Shown in pieces: positions 48,715-57,593 of a stretch of 64,000 nt of DNA; the first letter of the stretch is position 1; the number at the start of each line of letters is the position of its first letter. The position numbers were made by a program, and so were the translations under genes. Below the pieces are notes generated by a model. That model saw nothing but the letters and a program-made list of their open reading frames with translations. It searched no databases and was not told the DNA's origin. Origin of the DNA: Rhodanobacteraceae bacterium. Lineage in GTDB: Bacteria > Pseudomonadota > Gammaproteobacteria > Xanthomonadales > Rhodanobacteraceae. The stretch spans positions 1 through 64,000 of the forward strand of contig SCQU01000001.1 of NCBI GenBank assembly GCA_004299555.1. The letters are read 5' to 3'.

Positions 48715-49596
48715 ATGCATACCGATGCCGCCACGCCAGGAAAAATCCGCGTCGTCGTCCTGACCGGACTCTCCGGCGCCGGCAAGACCGTCGCCCTGCG
48801 CGCGTTCGAAGACCTGGGCTTCTACTGTGTCGACAATCTGCCGACCAGCCTGCTGCCCGCGTTGTACCGCGCGCTGGTCGAAGGCAGGCGCGACCTGCCG
48901 CGCGGCATTGCGGTCGGTGTGGACGTGCGCAGCCGGGGCGATCTCGAACGCCTGCCGGACGCCTTGTCCCGGCTCGCCGAGGCCGGCGCGGACGCCGAGT
49001 TGGCCTTTCTCGAGTCCCGTGACGCCGTGCTGCTCAAGCGCTACGCCAGCAGCCGCCGCCGGCACCCGCTGTCCGAGGATGGCCTTTCGCTGGTCGATGC
49101 GATCGCCGAAGAACGCCGTCGCTTGCGCCCGCTCATGGCCATTGCCAACCGCACCATCGACACCAGCGACAGCAACGTCCACCAGCTGCGGCGCCAGATC
49201 GCCACCGACTACGGCGCCGCCACCGGCGGCCTGACCCTGATGTTCGAGTCTTTCGCCTACGGTCGCGGCCTGCCACCCGACTGCGACTTCGTGTTTGATG
49301 CGCGCTGCCTGCCAAATCCGCACTGGGACCCGCGTCTGCGGCCATTTTCGGGCCTGGACGCGGCCGTACGCGACTTTCTGGATGGTCAAGGCGTCGTAGT
49401 ACAATACTTGGCTGACGTCCAGCAGTTTCTGGACGCCTGGTTGCCGCGCTTTGAAAGCGAAGACAAGGGCTACCTGACGGTCGCAATCGGCTGTACGGGC
49501 GGGCGGCACCGCTCGGTCTATATTGCCGAACGGCTGGCCGACCACTATCGCGCGAGTCGTGACCAGGTTCTCTCTTTCCACCGTGAACTGGAATAG
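48715..49596 (+). CDS. rapZ: RNase adapter protein RapZ
   Basis: A 293-residue P-loop protein: Walker [21 protein letters not shown] (about residue 16), FYCVDNLPTSLLP, VFDARCLPNPHW, and the C-terminal AIGCTGGRHRSVYIAERL. In enterobacteria RapZ senses GlcN-6-P/sRNA and guides RNase E to GlmZ. In genomes with hprK the role may differ (YvcJ-like). It starts five bases after hprK. An EIIA gene follows after 61 bases. Confidence 0.93.
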   Translation: MHTDAATPGKIRVVVLTGLSGAGKTVALRAFEDLGFYCVDNLPTSLLPALYRALVEGRRDLPRGIAVGVDVRSRGDLERLPDALSRLAEAGADAELAFLESRDAVLLKRYASSRRRHPLSEDGLSLVDAIAEERRRLRPLMAIANRTIDTSDSNVHQLRRQIATDYGAATGGLTLMFESFAYGRGLPPDCDFVFDARCLPNPHWDPRLRPFSGLDAAVRDFLDGQGVVVQYLADVQQFLDAWLPRFESEDKGYLTVAIGCTGGRHRSVYIAERLADHYRASRDQVLSFHRELE

Positions 49597-49657
49597 CGCT
49601 GGGGCCGGTTGGACCGAATCTTGCAAGCCATTGGCTACCTGACTGCCACTACCCATC

Positions 49658-50092
49658 ATGAATACGGCCACCGCACTGCAACCCGCTGACACTACCGTGC
49701 CGGCCGGCATTTTGCTGCTGACGCACGAAGAAATCGGCCGCGCATTGATGACCGCGGCGCAGCATGTCATGCCGCGCCTGCCATGCCAGCTCGACACCCT
49801 GGAAGTCGGCGCCAACGACGACCCGGCGGTGATGCTGCCGGCCGCGGCGCGCGCGGCGCGCACGCTCGATCATGGCGGCGGCGTGCTGGTGTTGTCCGAC
49901 CTGTACGGTTCGACCCCGTGCAACATCGCCAATCAACTGGCCGACCTTGGCGTGCGCGCGCGGTGCGTATCGGGCCTCAACCTGCCGATGCTGTTGCGGG
50001 TACTGAACTACCCCGACAAGCCACTGGACGAGCTGGCCGAAGTTGCGGCCAGCGGCGGCCGCGGCGGCATTCGCATCGACAAGGCACACTAG
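49658..50092 (+). CDS. Mannose-class PTS EIIA component
   Basis: A 144-residue EIIA-Man-type phosphocarrier. The phosphorylatable histidine is in GILLLTHEEIG (about residue 23), and LVLSDLYGSTPCNIANQL is the second conserved loop. No EIIB, EIIC or EIID gene lies nearby, so it probably acts in regulation rather than transport. It is followed by a perfect 54-bp palindrome and then HPr. Confidence 0.9.
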   Translation: MNTATALQPADTTVPAGILLLTHEEIGRALMTAAQHVMPRLPCQLDTLEVGANDDPAVMLPAAARAARTLDHGGGVLVLSDLYGSTPCNIANQLADLGVRARCVSGLNLPMLLRVLNYPDKPLDELAEVAASGGRGGIRIDKAH

Positions 50093-50099
50093 CCGCTTT

Positions 50100-50153
50100 A
50101 AAAAGGGGACGGAGGGAATTAAGTCGCGACTTAATTCCCTCCGTCCCCTTTTT
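50100..50153. repeat. Perfect 54-bp palindrome between EIIA and HPr genes
   Basis: Two 27-base arms with no loop: AAAAAGGGGACGGAGGGAAT, then TAAGTCG, and its exact complement, centred between 50126 and 50127. The transcript would form a very stable hairpin followed by TTTTT, so it can act as a terminator in both directions. The GGGGACGGAGGGAATTAA type of sequence resembles repeats seen near REP-associated (Y1) transposases; no transposase is present here. Confidence 0.85.
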
Positions 50154-50204
50154 GGCAGTTTTGGTAACGTAGGCGTGCGTTGCCACCGTTGCGTGGAAGA
50201 CCCG

Positions 50205-50474
50205 ATGGTCGAACAAGAAATCATGGTCAGCAACAAACTTGGCCTGCACGCACGCGCGTCGGCCAAGCTTGTGCAGTTGGTGCAGGGTTTCAAATCGACC
50301 ATCTGGCTCATCAGCGGTGGCCGTGAAGTCAACGCCAAAAGCATCATGGGGGTGATGATGCTGGCCGCCGGCCTTGGCACACCGCTCCTGCTGCGCGCCG
50401 AGGGCGTGGACGAAGCCGAGGCGCTGGCCGCGGTCGCGGACCTGTTCGACCGCAAGTTCGACGAGGGCACATGA
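50205..50474 (+). CDS. ptsH: Phosphocarrier protein HPr
   Basis: An 89-residue HPr. The EI-phosphorylated histidine is in NKLGLHARASA (H16), and the HprK target serine is in NAKSIMGVMMLAAGLG (near residue 47). Both sites are kept, matching the presence of HprK and EI. It starts 112 bases after the EIIA gene, beyond the palindrome, and overlaps ptsI by four bases (ATGA). Confidence 0.94.
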   Translation: MVEQEIMVSNKLGLHARASAKLVQLVQGFKSTIWLISGGREVNAKSIMGVMMLAAGLGTPLLLRAEGVDEAEALAAVADLFDRKFDEGT

Positions 50475-52207
50475 GGCGGACGTTCCCCGGGCATCCCGCA
50501 GCGCCAGGCATGGCGCTGGGCCGCGTGCGGCTGGAGCAGCCGGCGCGTTTCAGCATCGACACCTCGCCCCTGCCGGATGCGGAGATCGACGCCGAAGTTG
50601 CGCGGCTCGAACGCGCATTCGCGGTCGCCCGCGAGGACATGGCCGAGCTGCGCCGCAAGTTGCACGGCGCACTGGCGCGGGAGGTCGGTGAATTCATCGA
50701 TGCCCACGCGCAGCTGCTCGACGATCCGGACCTGATCGAAGGCGTGCGCGCGATGATCCGCCGCGGCCACTACCGCGCCGCAGCCGCGCTCAAGGCACAG
50801 CGCGACCGGCTGGTCGCGGTGTTCGACGAGATGGATGATCCGTATCTGCGCAGCCGCGGCGAGGACGTCGACCACGTCATCGCGCGCGTACAAAGCGCAC
50901 TCGCACGCCAGGCCAGCGCCGAAGAGAAGAAACTCGCCACCCGCGTCGGCGAGATCCTGGTCACCGACAGCGTCGCGCCGGGCGAACTGGCACACCTCGC
51001 GAGCCACGGCATCCTCGCGGTGGTCGCCGGTTCCGGCAGTCCATACTCGCACACCGCCATTCTCGCCCGCAGCCTGCACCTGCCGATGCTGGTCAACGCC
51101 GACGGCGTGCTCGAGGACCTCCGCGACGGTGACCTCGCGCTGGTCGACGGCGTGCGCGGCGAGGTGGTGGTGCATCCGGCGGCGCAGGACCTGGCCCGCT
51201 ATCGGACCTGGCAACGCGACAGCCTGCGCGAAGGCCAGCGCCTGGCAGAACTGGCCGGCGCGGAAACGCGCACCCGCGACGGACACCAGCTGCGCCTGTT
51301 CGCCAACGCCGAGCGCCCGGAAGACATCGAGCGCGCACGCAATCTCGGCGTTGCCGGCATCGGCCTGTACCGCACCGAGTTCCTGTTCCTCGCCCACGAT
51401 GGCTTGCCGACCGAGAACGAGCAGTTCACCGCCTATCGGGACGCGCTGCTCGGCGCTGGCGGCCTGCCGGTCACGATCCGCACCCTCGACCTGGGCGCCG
51501 ACAAGGCCGATGCGGCGGGGTTGGTCACGGCCGCCGAACCCAACCCGGCGCTGGGCGTGCGCGGCGTGCGCCTGTCGCTGCGCCAACCCGACGTCTTCAT
51601 CACCCAGCTGCGCGCGATCCTGCGCGCCAGCTGTTACGGTCCGCTGCGCATTCTGGTGCCGATGGTCACCGATGCCGCGGAGCTGACCGAGGTCCGCCGC
51701 TTGATCGAAGAGTGCGGGCGTGATCTGCGCACCGCCGGCTTCGAGATTCCAGAACAATTCGACCTCGGCGCGATGATCGAGGTACCGGCGGCCGCACTCA
51801 ACGTGCGCGCCATGCTCGAGGTCGCCGATTTTCTCGCCATCGGCAGCAACGATCTGACCCAGTACATCCTCGCGGCCGATCGCAACAACGACCAATTGGG
51901 CAAGCTGTACCGGCCAGCGCATCCGGCGGTACTGCGAATGCTGGCCTACGTCATCGCGCGCGCGCGCGCGGCGCGCAAGCCCGTCTGCCTGTGCGGCGAA
52001 ATAGCCGGCGATCCGGCCTTCGCGCCCATTCTGGTCGCGCTGGGCCTGGACGATTTCAGCATGCAGCCCGACCGGATCCTCGGCCAGCGCGACGCGTTGT
52101 CGCGCTGCGAACGCAAGACGCTGCGCAAACTGGTGCCGCGCCTGCTGCGCGCGCGTGGCAGCGAGGAAATTGCGGCGCTGGTCGCCAGCGTCCAGGTCAC
52201 GGCCTGA
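50471..52207 (+). CDS. ptsI: Phosphoenolpyruvate-protein phosphotransferase (EI)
   Basis: A 578-residue EI that autophosphorylates from PEP and passes phosphate to HPr. The active histidine is in GSGSPYSHTAILARSLHLP (about residue 192), GIGLYRTEFLFL is the PEP-binding arginine region, SNDLTQYILAADRNN the metal site, and the C-terminal cysteine lies in KPVCLCGEIAGDP (about 507). A long antisense open frame over this gene is a shadow. The soluble chain EI-HPr-EIIA is complete here. Confidence 0.96.
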   Translation: MRRTFPGHPAAPGMALGRVRLEQPARFSIDTSPLPDAEIDAEVARLERAFAVAREDMAELRRKLHGALAREVGEFIDAHAQLLDDPDLIEGVRAMIRRGHYRAAAALKAQRDRLVAVFDEMDDPYLRSRGEDVDHVIARVQSALARQASAEEKKLATRVGEILVTDSVAPGELAHLASHGILAVVAGSGSPYSHTAILARSLHLPMLVNADGVLEDLRDGDLALVDGVRGEVVVHPAAQDLARYRTWQRDSLREGQRLAELAGAETRTRDGHQLRLFANAERPEDIERARNLGVAGIGLYRTEFLFLAHDGLPTENEQFTAYRDALLGAGGLPVTIRTLDLGADKADAAGLVTAAEPNPALGVRGVRLSLRQPDVFITQLRAILRASCYGPLRILVPMVTDAAELTEVRRLIEECGRDLRTAGFEIPEQFDLGAMIEVPAAALNVRAMLEVADFLAIGSNDLTQYILAADRNNDQLGKLYRPAHPAVLRMLAYVIARARAARKPVCLCGEIAGDPAFAPILVALGLDDFSMQPDRILGQRDALSRCERKTLRKLVPRLLRARGSEEIAALVASVQVTA

Positions 52208-52281
52208 CCCGCCGCCGGCCGCGGCGGCACGCAAGCCGCGCGACACTATCATCGAACCAGCCACCACGAGGGAGCACCACC

Positions 52282-53724
52282 ATGCATCGCCGACTGCTCG
52301 TTGCCGCCACCGCAGCGATTGTCTCGATCCCGGCCGCCCTCGCCGCGGAAGGCCCGGCCCTCACGGTCTATCACGCCGACAACGAGGCGCTCTTCACCGG
52401 TACTGCGCAGGGTACGCTCGACGCCGGCCACGCGCTGGTCCACGAACGGCGCATGCTCAAGCTTGCAGCCGGCACGCACGAAGTGCGCATCGGCGGGCTG
52501 CCCGCCACACTCGACCCCGAGGCGATCGCCGTCGGGTTTGGCGCCGGGCCGGCGGTTGCGGTGCTCGGACAACGTGTGGTGCTGGCCAACGCCAGCGCCA
52601 GCGGCGCGCTGGACGCCGCGATTGGCAGCCACATCACGGTCAATACCGGCAGCGGCAGCCTCGAAGGCACCCTGCTTGGCGCGTCGAGCGCGGGCTTACT
52701 GCTCCGTACCGCCGACGGCCAGGCGCACTGGCTGCATCAATACGCGTCACTCACCCTGCCGGCCGGTTCGGTGGCCAGCGGCAACAGCCTGCTGCTGGAC
52801 GTGGACGCAAGGGCTGCCGGCACCCGCGACGCGTCCCTGACCTATACGACCGCGGGAATCGGCTGGCGCGCCGCCTACAGTGCCACGCTGACGGGTGGCG
52901 ACCCTTGCCACATGCAATTCAAGCCCGAGGCCAGCATCGCCAACCGCAGCGGCCGCGATTACACCGGTGCCACGCTGAAGCTGGTCGCCGGCCAGCCCAA
53001 CTTCGGCCAGCGCGGCGGGCTCGTCGCCGAACGTTTCATCGCGCCCATGGCCGCAGCGGCGCCGCGCCTGCCCACGCAGGCAACGCTCGGCGACTACCGC
53101 AGCTTCACGCTGCACGGCGCGATCAGTCTTCCCAATGGCACGGTCACGCTGACGCCGCTGTACCGCGCGCAACCGCTGGCCTGCCAGCGCCAATACATCG
53201 TTGAAGACGGCAACCCGGCCTATCCGCCGCACCCCAACACCAACGATTACGGCGCGCAGGACTACCGCGACCGCGCGATCGACAGCACCCTCGCCTTCAC
53301 GGCCCCCGCGGCCCTGCCGGCCGGAACCTTGCGTGCGTGGCTGACCGGCCAGGATGGTACCCCCGCGTTGCTGGGGGAAGGCGGCGTCGCAGATAGTCCC
53401 AAGGGACAAAAGGTCACGGTGCGGCTGGGTCAAAGCTTTGACCTGCGCGCGAGTCGCGACCGCACCGCATTCCACGTCGATGCCAAGGCCCACCGGCTCA
53501 GCGAGTCCTACCGCATCACGCTCAGCAACGGTGGCGCCATCGCGCGCACCGTGACGGTGCGCGAGCATCCCAGTCGCTGGCGCGAATGGACCGTCACCGC
53601 ATCGAGCCAGAAGGCCACGCAGGAGACGCCGCAGCTCCTCGAATTCGCGGTGCGCGTACCCGCACGGGGCAAGGCCACGCTCACCTACAGCGTGCAGTAC
53701 AGCTGGACCGCACAAGACCTCTGA
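52282..53724 (+). CDS. Exported DUF4139 family protein
   Basis: A 480-residue protein with signal peptide (cleavage near AALAAEGP). The N-terminal part has THEVRIGGLPATLDPEAI; the C-terminal DUF4139 region has YTTAGIGWRAAYSATL, LKLVAGQPNFG, and TLTYSVQYSW at the end. These periplasmic or secreted beta-rich proteins have no established role. GGGAG precedes the ATG. Gap of 74 bases after ptsI; ten bases before the next gene, so those two may be co-transcribed. Confidence 0.78.
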   Translation: MHRRLLVAATAAIVSIPAALAAEGPALTVYHADNEALFTGTAQGTLDAGHALVHERRMLKLAAGTHEVRIGGLPATLDPEAIAVGFGAGPAVAVLGQRVVLANASASGALDAAIGSHITVNTGSGSLEGTLLGASSAGLLLRTADGQAHWLHQYASLTLPAGSVASGNSLLLDVDARAAGTRDASLTYTTAGIGWRAAYSATLTGGDPCHMQFKPEASIANRSGRDYTGATLKLVAGQPNFGQRGGLVAERFIAPMAAAAPRLPTQATLGDYRSFTLHGAISLPNGTVTLTPLYRAQPLACQRQYIVEDGNPAYPPHPNTNDYGAQDYRDRAIDSTLAFTAPAALPAGTLRAWLTGQDGTPALLGEGGVADSPKGQKVTVRLGQSFDLRASRDRTAFHVDAKAHRLSESYRITLSNGGAIARTVTVREHPSRWREWTVTASSQKATQETPQLLEFAVRVPARGKATLTYSVQYSWTAQDL

Positions 53725-53734
53725 GGCCACGCCC

Positions 53735-54556
53735 ATGCTCGACACCATCGACCACCCCCACGGCATCCGCGAGCTGCGACTCGCCCGGCCGCCCGTCAAC
53801 GCGCTCGATCCGGAACTGGCCGCGACCTTGAGGCGCGCCATCGAGCAAGCGCCGCGCGACGGCGCGCAGGCACTGGTACTGGCCGGCGCGCCGGGCCTGT
53901 TTTCGGCGGGGCTGGACATCCCGGTGCTGCTGCAACTCGATCGCGCAGCCATGCATGCATTCTGGGATGACTTCTTCGGCATCTGCGCGGCACTCGCGCG
54001 CGCGCCGATCCCGACGGTGGCGGCGGTCACCGGCCACAGCCCGGCCGGCGGCGCGGTGCTCGCGATCTTCTGCGACTACCGGGTGATGGCGCGGGGTGAA
54101 TTCAGGATCGGCCTCAACGAGGTGCAGGTCGGGCTCACCGTGCCCGCCTGCATCCAGGCCGCGATGCGCCGGCTGGTCGGAATCCATCGTGCCGAACGCC
54201 TGCTCACCGCGGGCACGATGCTCGACTCGGACGCCGCGCTCGCCGTCGGCCTCGTCGACGAACTGGCCGGCGTCGAGGCGGTCGTCACGCGCGCATTCGC
54301 GTGGCTGGAATCCCTGCTGGCGTTGCCGCGCCAGGCGCTGCTGACCACGCGCGCCGTCGCGCGCGCGGACCTTGCGCGGCTGTTTGAGGATCCTGCAACG
54401 CTGCCGGTTGACGAGTTCCTCGACGGCTGGTTCGCGCCCGAGGCGCAAGCCACCCTGCACGCACTGGTCCAGCGCCTGCAAAGCAAGCACCAGGAAACGC
54501 CGGCCCGTGCCGCGCAGGGCACTGTCGGCGGGTCGCATCTTCAGCCGCGAGCGTGA
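53735..54556 (+). CDS. Enoyl-CoA hydratase/isomerase family protein (ECI-like)
   Basis: A 273-residue crotonase-fold enzyme. The oxyanion-hole segments are GAPGLFSAGLDIPVL and GHSPAGGAVLAIFCDYRVMA. RIGLNEVQVGLTVPA places a glutamate where mitochondrial delta3,delta2-enoyl-CoA isomerases have their catalytic base, so isomerase activity in unsaturated fatty-acid breakdown is more likely than hydration. GAGG lies before the ATG. It converges on emrB across 228 bases. Confidence 0.8.
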   Translation: MLDTIDHPHGIRELRLARPPVNALDPELAATLRRAIEQAPRDGAQALVLAGAPGLFSAGLDIPVLLQLDRAAMHAFWDDFFGICAALARAPIPTVAAVTGHSPAGGAVLAIFCDYRVMARGEFRIGLNEVQVGLTVPACIQAAMRRLVGIHRAERLLTAGTMLDSDAALAVGLVDELAGVEAVVTRAFAWLESLLALPRQALLTTRAVARADLARLFEDPATLPVDEFLDGWFAPEAQATLHALVQRLQSKHQETPARAAQGTVGGSHLQPRA

Positions 54557-54784
54557 AACCGCGCCGGTGTTACGCGGCCATCGAGCCGATCTTCACCGCC
54601 GGGCCGGTACGGCGTCATGCCGAGGGGTCCGATGCGTCTCCCCACGCCGGGCCGCCGCAGCTCCATGGTCAGGCGCCTGGCCCTGGTTGAATCCGGCATC
54701 CGGTCCGCCTGCGCGAACCTCAAGATCCGCCGCCGTCCGCACGGGTGGTGGCCGGACCGATGGCGTGGGCTAATGCCGGCGGAC

Positions 54785-56335
54785 TCAATGCCCGCCGCCG
54801 CCCCTGGCTCGCTGGATGAAAGGCGGCTTGGACAGCCATACCACCGCGATCAGGGCGAAGAAGCCAAACCCCAACCCGTCGAAGATGTGGTTGAAGGAAA
54901 CCTGCATGCCCTGCTGGGTGATGACGCCGTTGATTTCGGCCGCGTAGCGCTGCAGGGCGCCGCCCATGGCGGCGACCCCTCGGCGCACCTCGGGGTTGTA
55001 GGCGTTGATGTGCTCGGCCAGGTTCGCGTGGCTGACCGCGCCGCCCCGCGTCCACAGGTAGGTCACGATGGAAACCGCAAAGCTCGCGCCAACCGTACGC
55101 AGGAAGGTTGCCGAGCCCGAGCCTTCCGCGATCTCCGGGCCTTCGAGGTCTGACAGCAGGATGGTCAGGATCGGCATGAAGAACAACGCAATCCCGAGGC
55201 CAAGAGCCAGCTCGGTGACGGCGACGGCGGCGAAGCCGACATCGGTATTGAAACTGCCAAAGCGCAGGCACACGAAGCCCATCACCGCAAACGAGCCTGC
55301 GGTCATCAGGCGCAAATCGAACTTGTGTGCGTACTTGCCGACCCAGAAGGTCAGCAGGATCGGGATGACGCCCATCGGCGCCGCAGCCAAACCCGACCAC
55401 AGTGCCGTGTAGCCGAGCACGTTCTGCAACCACAGCGGCAGCAGCAGCGAGATCGAGAAGAACAGCGCGAACGCCAGCACCAGCGCCAGCGTACCGGCGG
55501 CAAAGTTGCGGTGCCGGAATAGCCGCAAGTCCACCAACGGCTGGTCATCGGTCAATTCCCAGGTCACCCACACCGTAAGCGACACCGCCGCCACGATCGC
55601 CAGCGTGACGATCAGGTTGGAATTGAACCAGTCGAGGTCATTGCCCTTGTCCAGCAGGATCTGCAACGCGCCGACCCCGAGGATCAACGTGACCACGCCC
55701 ACCCAGTCGATGCGCGCACGGCGCAGCTGCTCGATGCGTTTGCCCATCTGCGCCGCGACGACCACGGCGGCAAAGATGCCTATCGGTACATTGATGAAAA
55801 AGATCCAGCGCCAGGAATAGGAATCGGTGATCCAGCCGCCAGCGACCGGCCCGACGATTGGCGCCACCACCGTGATCATGGAGATGATCGCCAGTGCCAT
55901 GCCGCGCTTCTCACGCGGATAGATCGACACCATCAGGCTTTGGGTGATCGGGTACATCGGTCCGACCACCGCACCCTGCAGTGCGCGAAACACGATCAAC
56001 ATCGACAGGCTGGCGGCAAAGCCGCACAACAACGAGAACAGCGAAAACAGCAACACCGCCCACACGAACACCTTGACCTCGCCAAAACGCCGCGACAGGA
56101 AGCCCGTCATCGGCAACGTAATCGCCTGGCACACCGTGAACGAGGTGATCACCCAGGTCGACTGGTCCTGACTGGCGCCAAGGTTGCCGGCAATCGTTGG
56201 CAACGACACGTTGGCGATGGTCATGTCCAGCACCTGCATGAAGGTGCCAAGCGACAGGCCAATGGTCGCCAGCGACAAGCTCGAAGGTCGAAACTCGCCT
56301 ACGGAAGGGGCAACGGTGGCAGCGGTCGCGGCCAT
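54785..56335 (-). CDS. emrB: EmrB-type MFS multidrug transporter, inner-membrane pump
   Basis: A 516-residue 14-TMS DHA2 transporter. Signatures: LGTFMQVLDMTIANVSLPTIAG, STWVITSFTVCQAITLPMTG, and motif C in VVAPIVGPVAGGWITD. The start at MAATAATVAPS fits emrA spacing (ten bases after emrA). It works with the EmrA adaptor and a NodT outer-membrane channel encoded in the same operon to expel hydrophobic toxins using proton motive force. Confidence 0.93.
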   Translation of the reverse strand: MAATAATVAPSVGEFRPSSLSLATIGLSLGTFMQVLDMTIANVSLPTIAGNLGASQDQSTWVITSFTVCQAITLPMTGFLSRRFGEVKVFVWAVLLFSLFSLLCGFAASLSMLIVFRALQGAVVGPMYPITQSLMVSIYPREKRGMALAIISMITVVAPIVGPVAGGWITDSYSWRWIFFINVPIGIFAAVVVAAQMGKRIEQLRRARIDWVGVVTLILGVGALQILLDKGNDLDWFNSNLIVTLAIVAAVSLTVWVTWELTDDQPLVDLRLFRHRNFAAGTLALVLAFALFFSISLLLPLWLQNVLGYTALWSGLAAAPMGVIPILLTFWVGKYAHKFDLRLMTAGSFAVMGFVCLRFGSFNTDVGFAAVAVTELALGLGIALFFMPILTILLSDLEGPEIAEGSGSATFLRTVGASFAVSIVTYLWTRGGAVSHANLAEHINAYNPEVRRGVAAMGGALQRYAAEINGVITQQGMQVSFNHIFDGLGFGFFALIAVVWLSKPPFIQRARGGGGH

Positions 56336-56345
56336 GAACCGGCGC

Positions 56346-57593
56346 TCAATGCATTCCGGCCAGCGCGCCGCCGGCGTGGGCCACGGGCGCCTGGTCCGCC
56401 GCACCCGCGTTGGCCTTTATGATCCGCGCAATCAGCGCATCGGCCCCGGCCTCGTTGCGCGCAAACACATTGGTGCTGAACACCGGGTGCCGCGGCGGCT
56501 GGGTCGAGAGCATGGGGCCTTTCCGGTTGTGCAGGTTGACTTCGACATCCATCGACATGCCGATGCGCAGGGGCTGCTTCTCCAATTCCCTGGGGTCGAG
56601 TGAAATCCGCACCGGCAGGCGTTGCACGATCTTGATCCAGTTGCCGGATGCGTTCTGCGCCGGCAGCAGCGCGAACGCGCTGCCGGTGCCGATGCCGAGA
56701 CCTTCGACGCGGCCGTGGTATTTCACCGAGCCGCCATACACGCCGGACGTCAACGTGACCGGCTGGCCGATGCGCATGTCGGTCAACTGGGTTTCCTTGA
56801 AATTGGCGTCCACCCATGCCTGCTTCAGCGGTACCACCGCCATCAGCGGCATCCCCGGCTGTACCCGCTGGCCCACCTGCACCGTGCGCTTGGCGACATA
56901 GCCGGACACCGGCGCCAGCAGGGTGGTGCGCTGATCGTTCAGCCACGCCGCACGTACCCGCGCCGCCGCCGCATTCACGTCGGGATTGTTGGTGATCTGC
57001 GTCCCCGAGATCTGCGCATCGGCGGTCGTGCGCTGCGCTTGCGCCGCTGCGAGGGCGCTTTCCGCTGTCGTCAGCGCGTCACGCGCGTGGGCAAGCTCCT
57101 CATTGGAAATGGCGCCGGATGCGGCAAGACCCTGACGCCGCTGGTAGTCGGCCCGGGCCTGCCTGACCGCTGCTTCACGCACGGCCACATCCGCGCTCGC
57201 GCTGTGTACGGTCGACTGCAGGCCACGCACCCTGCGCACCGCTTGCGCCAGTGCGGCTTCGGCCTTCGCCAGCGCCACATCGGCGTCGGCCGGGTCCAGC
57301 TTCACCAGCGGCTGGCCCACGCGCACGAAATCGTTGTCGTCGGCGCCGATGCTGATGACGGTGCCCGGTATCTGCGGCGTGATCTGCACCACGTTGCCGC
57401 TGACGTAGGCGTCGTCGGTACCCTCGTACCAGCGCGCGACCAGGAGGTAATACAGCGTCCAGGCGATCGCCACGAGGACGATCACGCCCACCAGTCCGCG
57501 CAGCACCCAGCGGCGCTTGGCCAGGCGTCTGGCCTTGACCCCGGCGGCCTTTTCCTCTTCGGTGATGGGGTTTTGAATGATGGGCGAAGTCAT
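56346..57593 (-). CDS. emrA: EmrA-type membrane fusion protein
   Basis: A 415-residue periplasmic adaptor with one N-terminal membrane helix (about residues 32-52). The lipoyl/biotinyl half YVSGNVVQITPQIPGTVISI is clear. A coiled-coil hairpin follows (residues ~105-215, heptads rich in Ala), then LLAPVSGYVAKRTVQVGQRV. It joins EmrB to the outer-membrane factor. Its ATG overlaps the NodT-gene stop (ATGA). Confidence 0.93.
   Translation of the reverse strand: MTSPIIQNPITEEEKAAGVKARRLAKRRWVLRGLVGVIVLVAIAWTLYYLLVARWYEGTDDAYVSGNVVQITPQIPGTVISIGADDNDFVRVGQPLVKLDPADADVALAKAEAALAQAVRRVRGLQSTVHSASADVAVREAAVRQARADYQRRQGLAASGAISNEELAHARDALTTAESALAAAQAQRTTADAQISGTQITNNPDVNAAAARVRAAWLNDQRTTLLAPVSGYVAKRTVQVGQRVQPGMPLMAVVPLKQAWVDANFKETQLTDMRIGQPVTLTSGVYGGSVKYHGRVEGLGIGTGSAFALLPAQNASGNWIKIVQRLPVRISLDPRELEKQPLRIGMSMDVEVNLHNRKGPMLSTQPPRHPVFSTNVFARNEAGADALIARIIKANAGAADQAPVAHAGGALAGMH

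Noticed and set aside
49649-52267. 872-codon open frame antisense to EIIA-HPr-EI
   Set aside because: Shadow of three well-conserved PTS genes and the palindrome between them; no recognisable domain or ribosome site.
54557-54784. Hidden gene or terminator between the enoyl-CoA isomerase gene and emrB
   Set aside because: 228 bases of GC-rich convergent gap; no open frame with a sensible start, and no clear hairpin plus T-tract.
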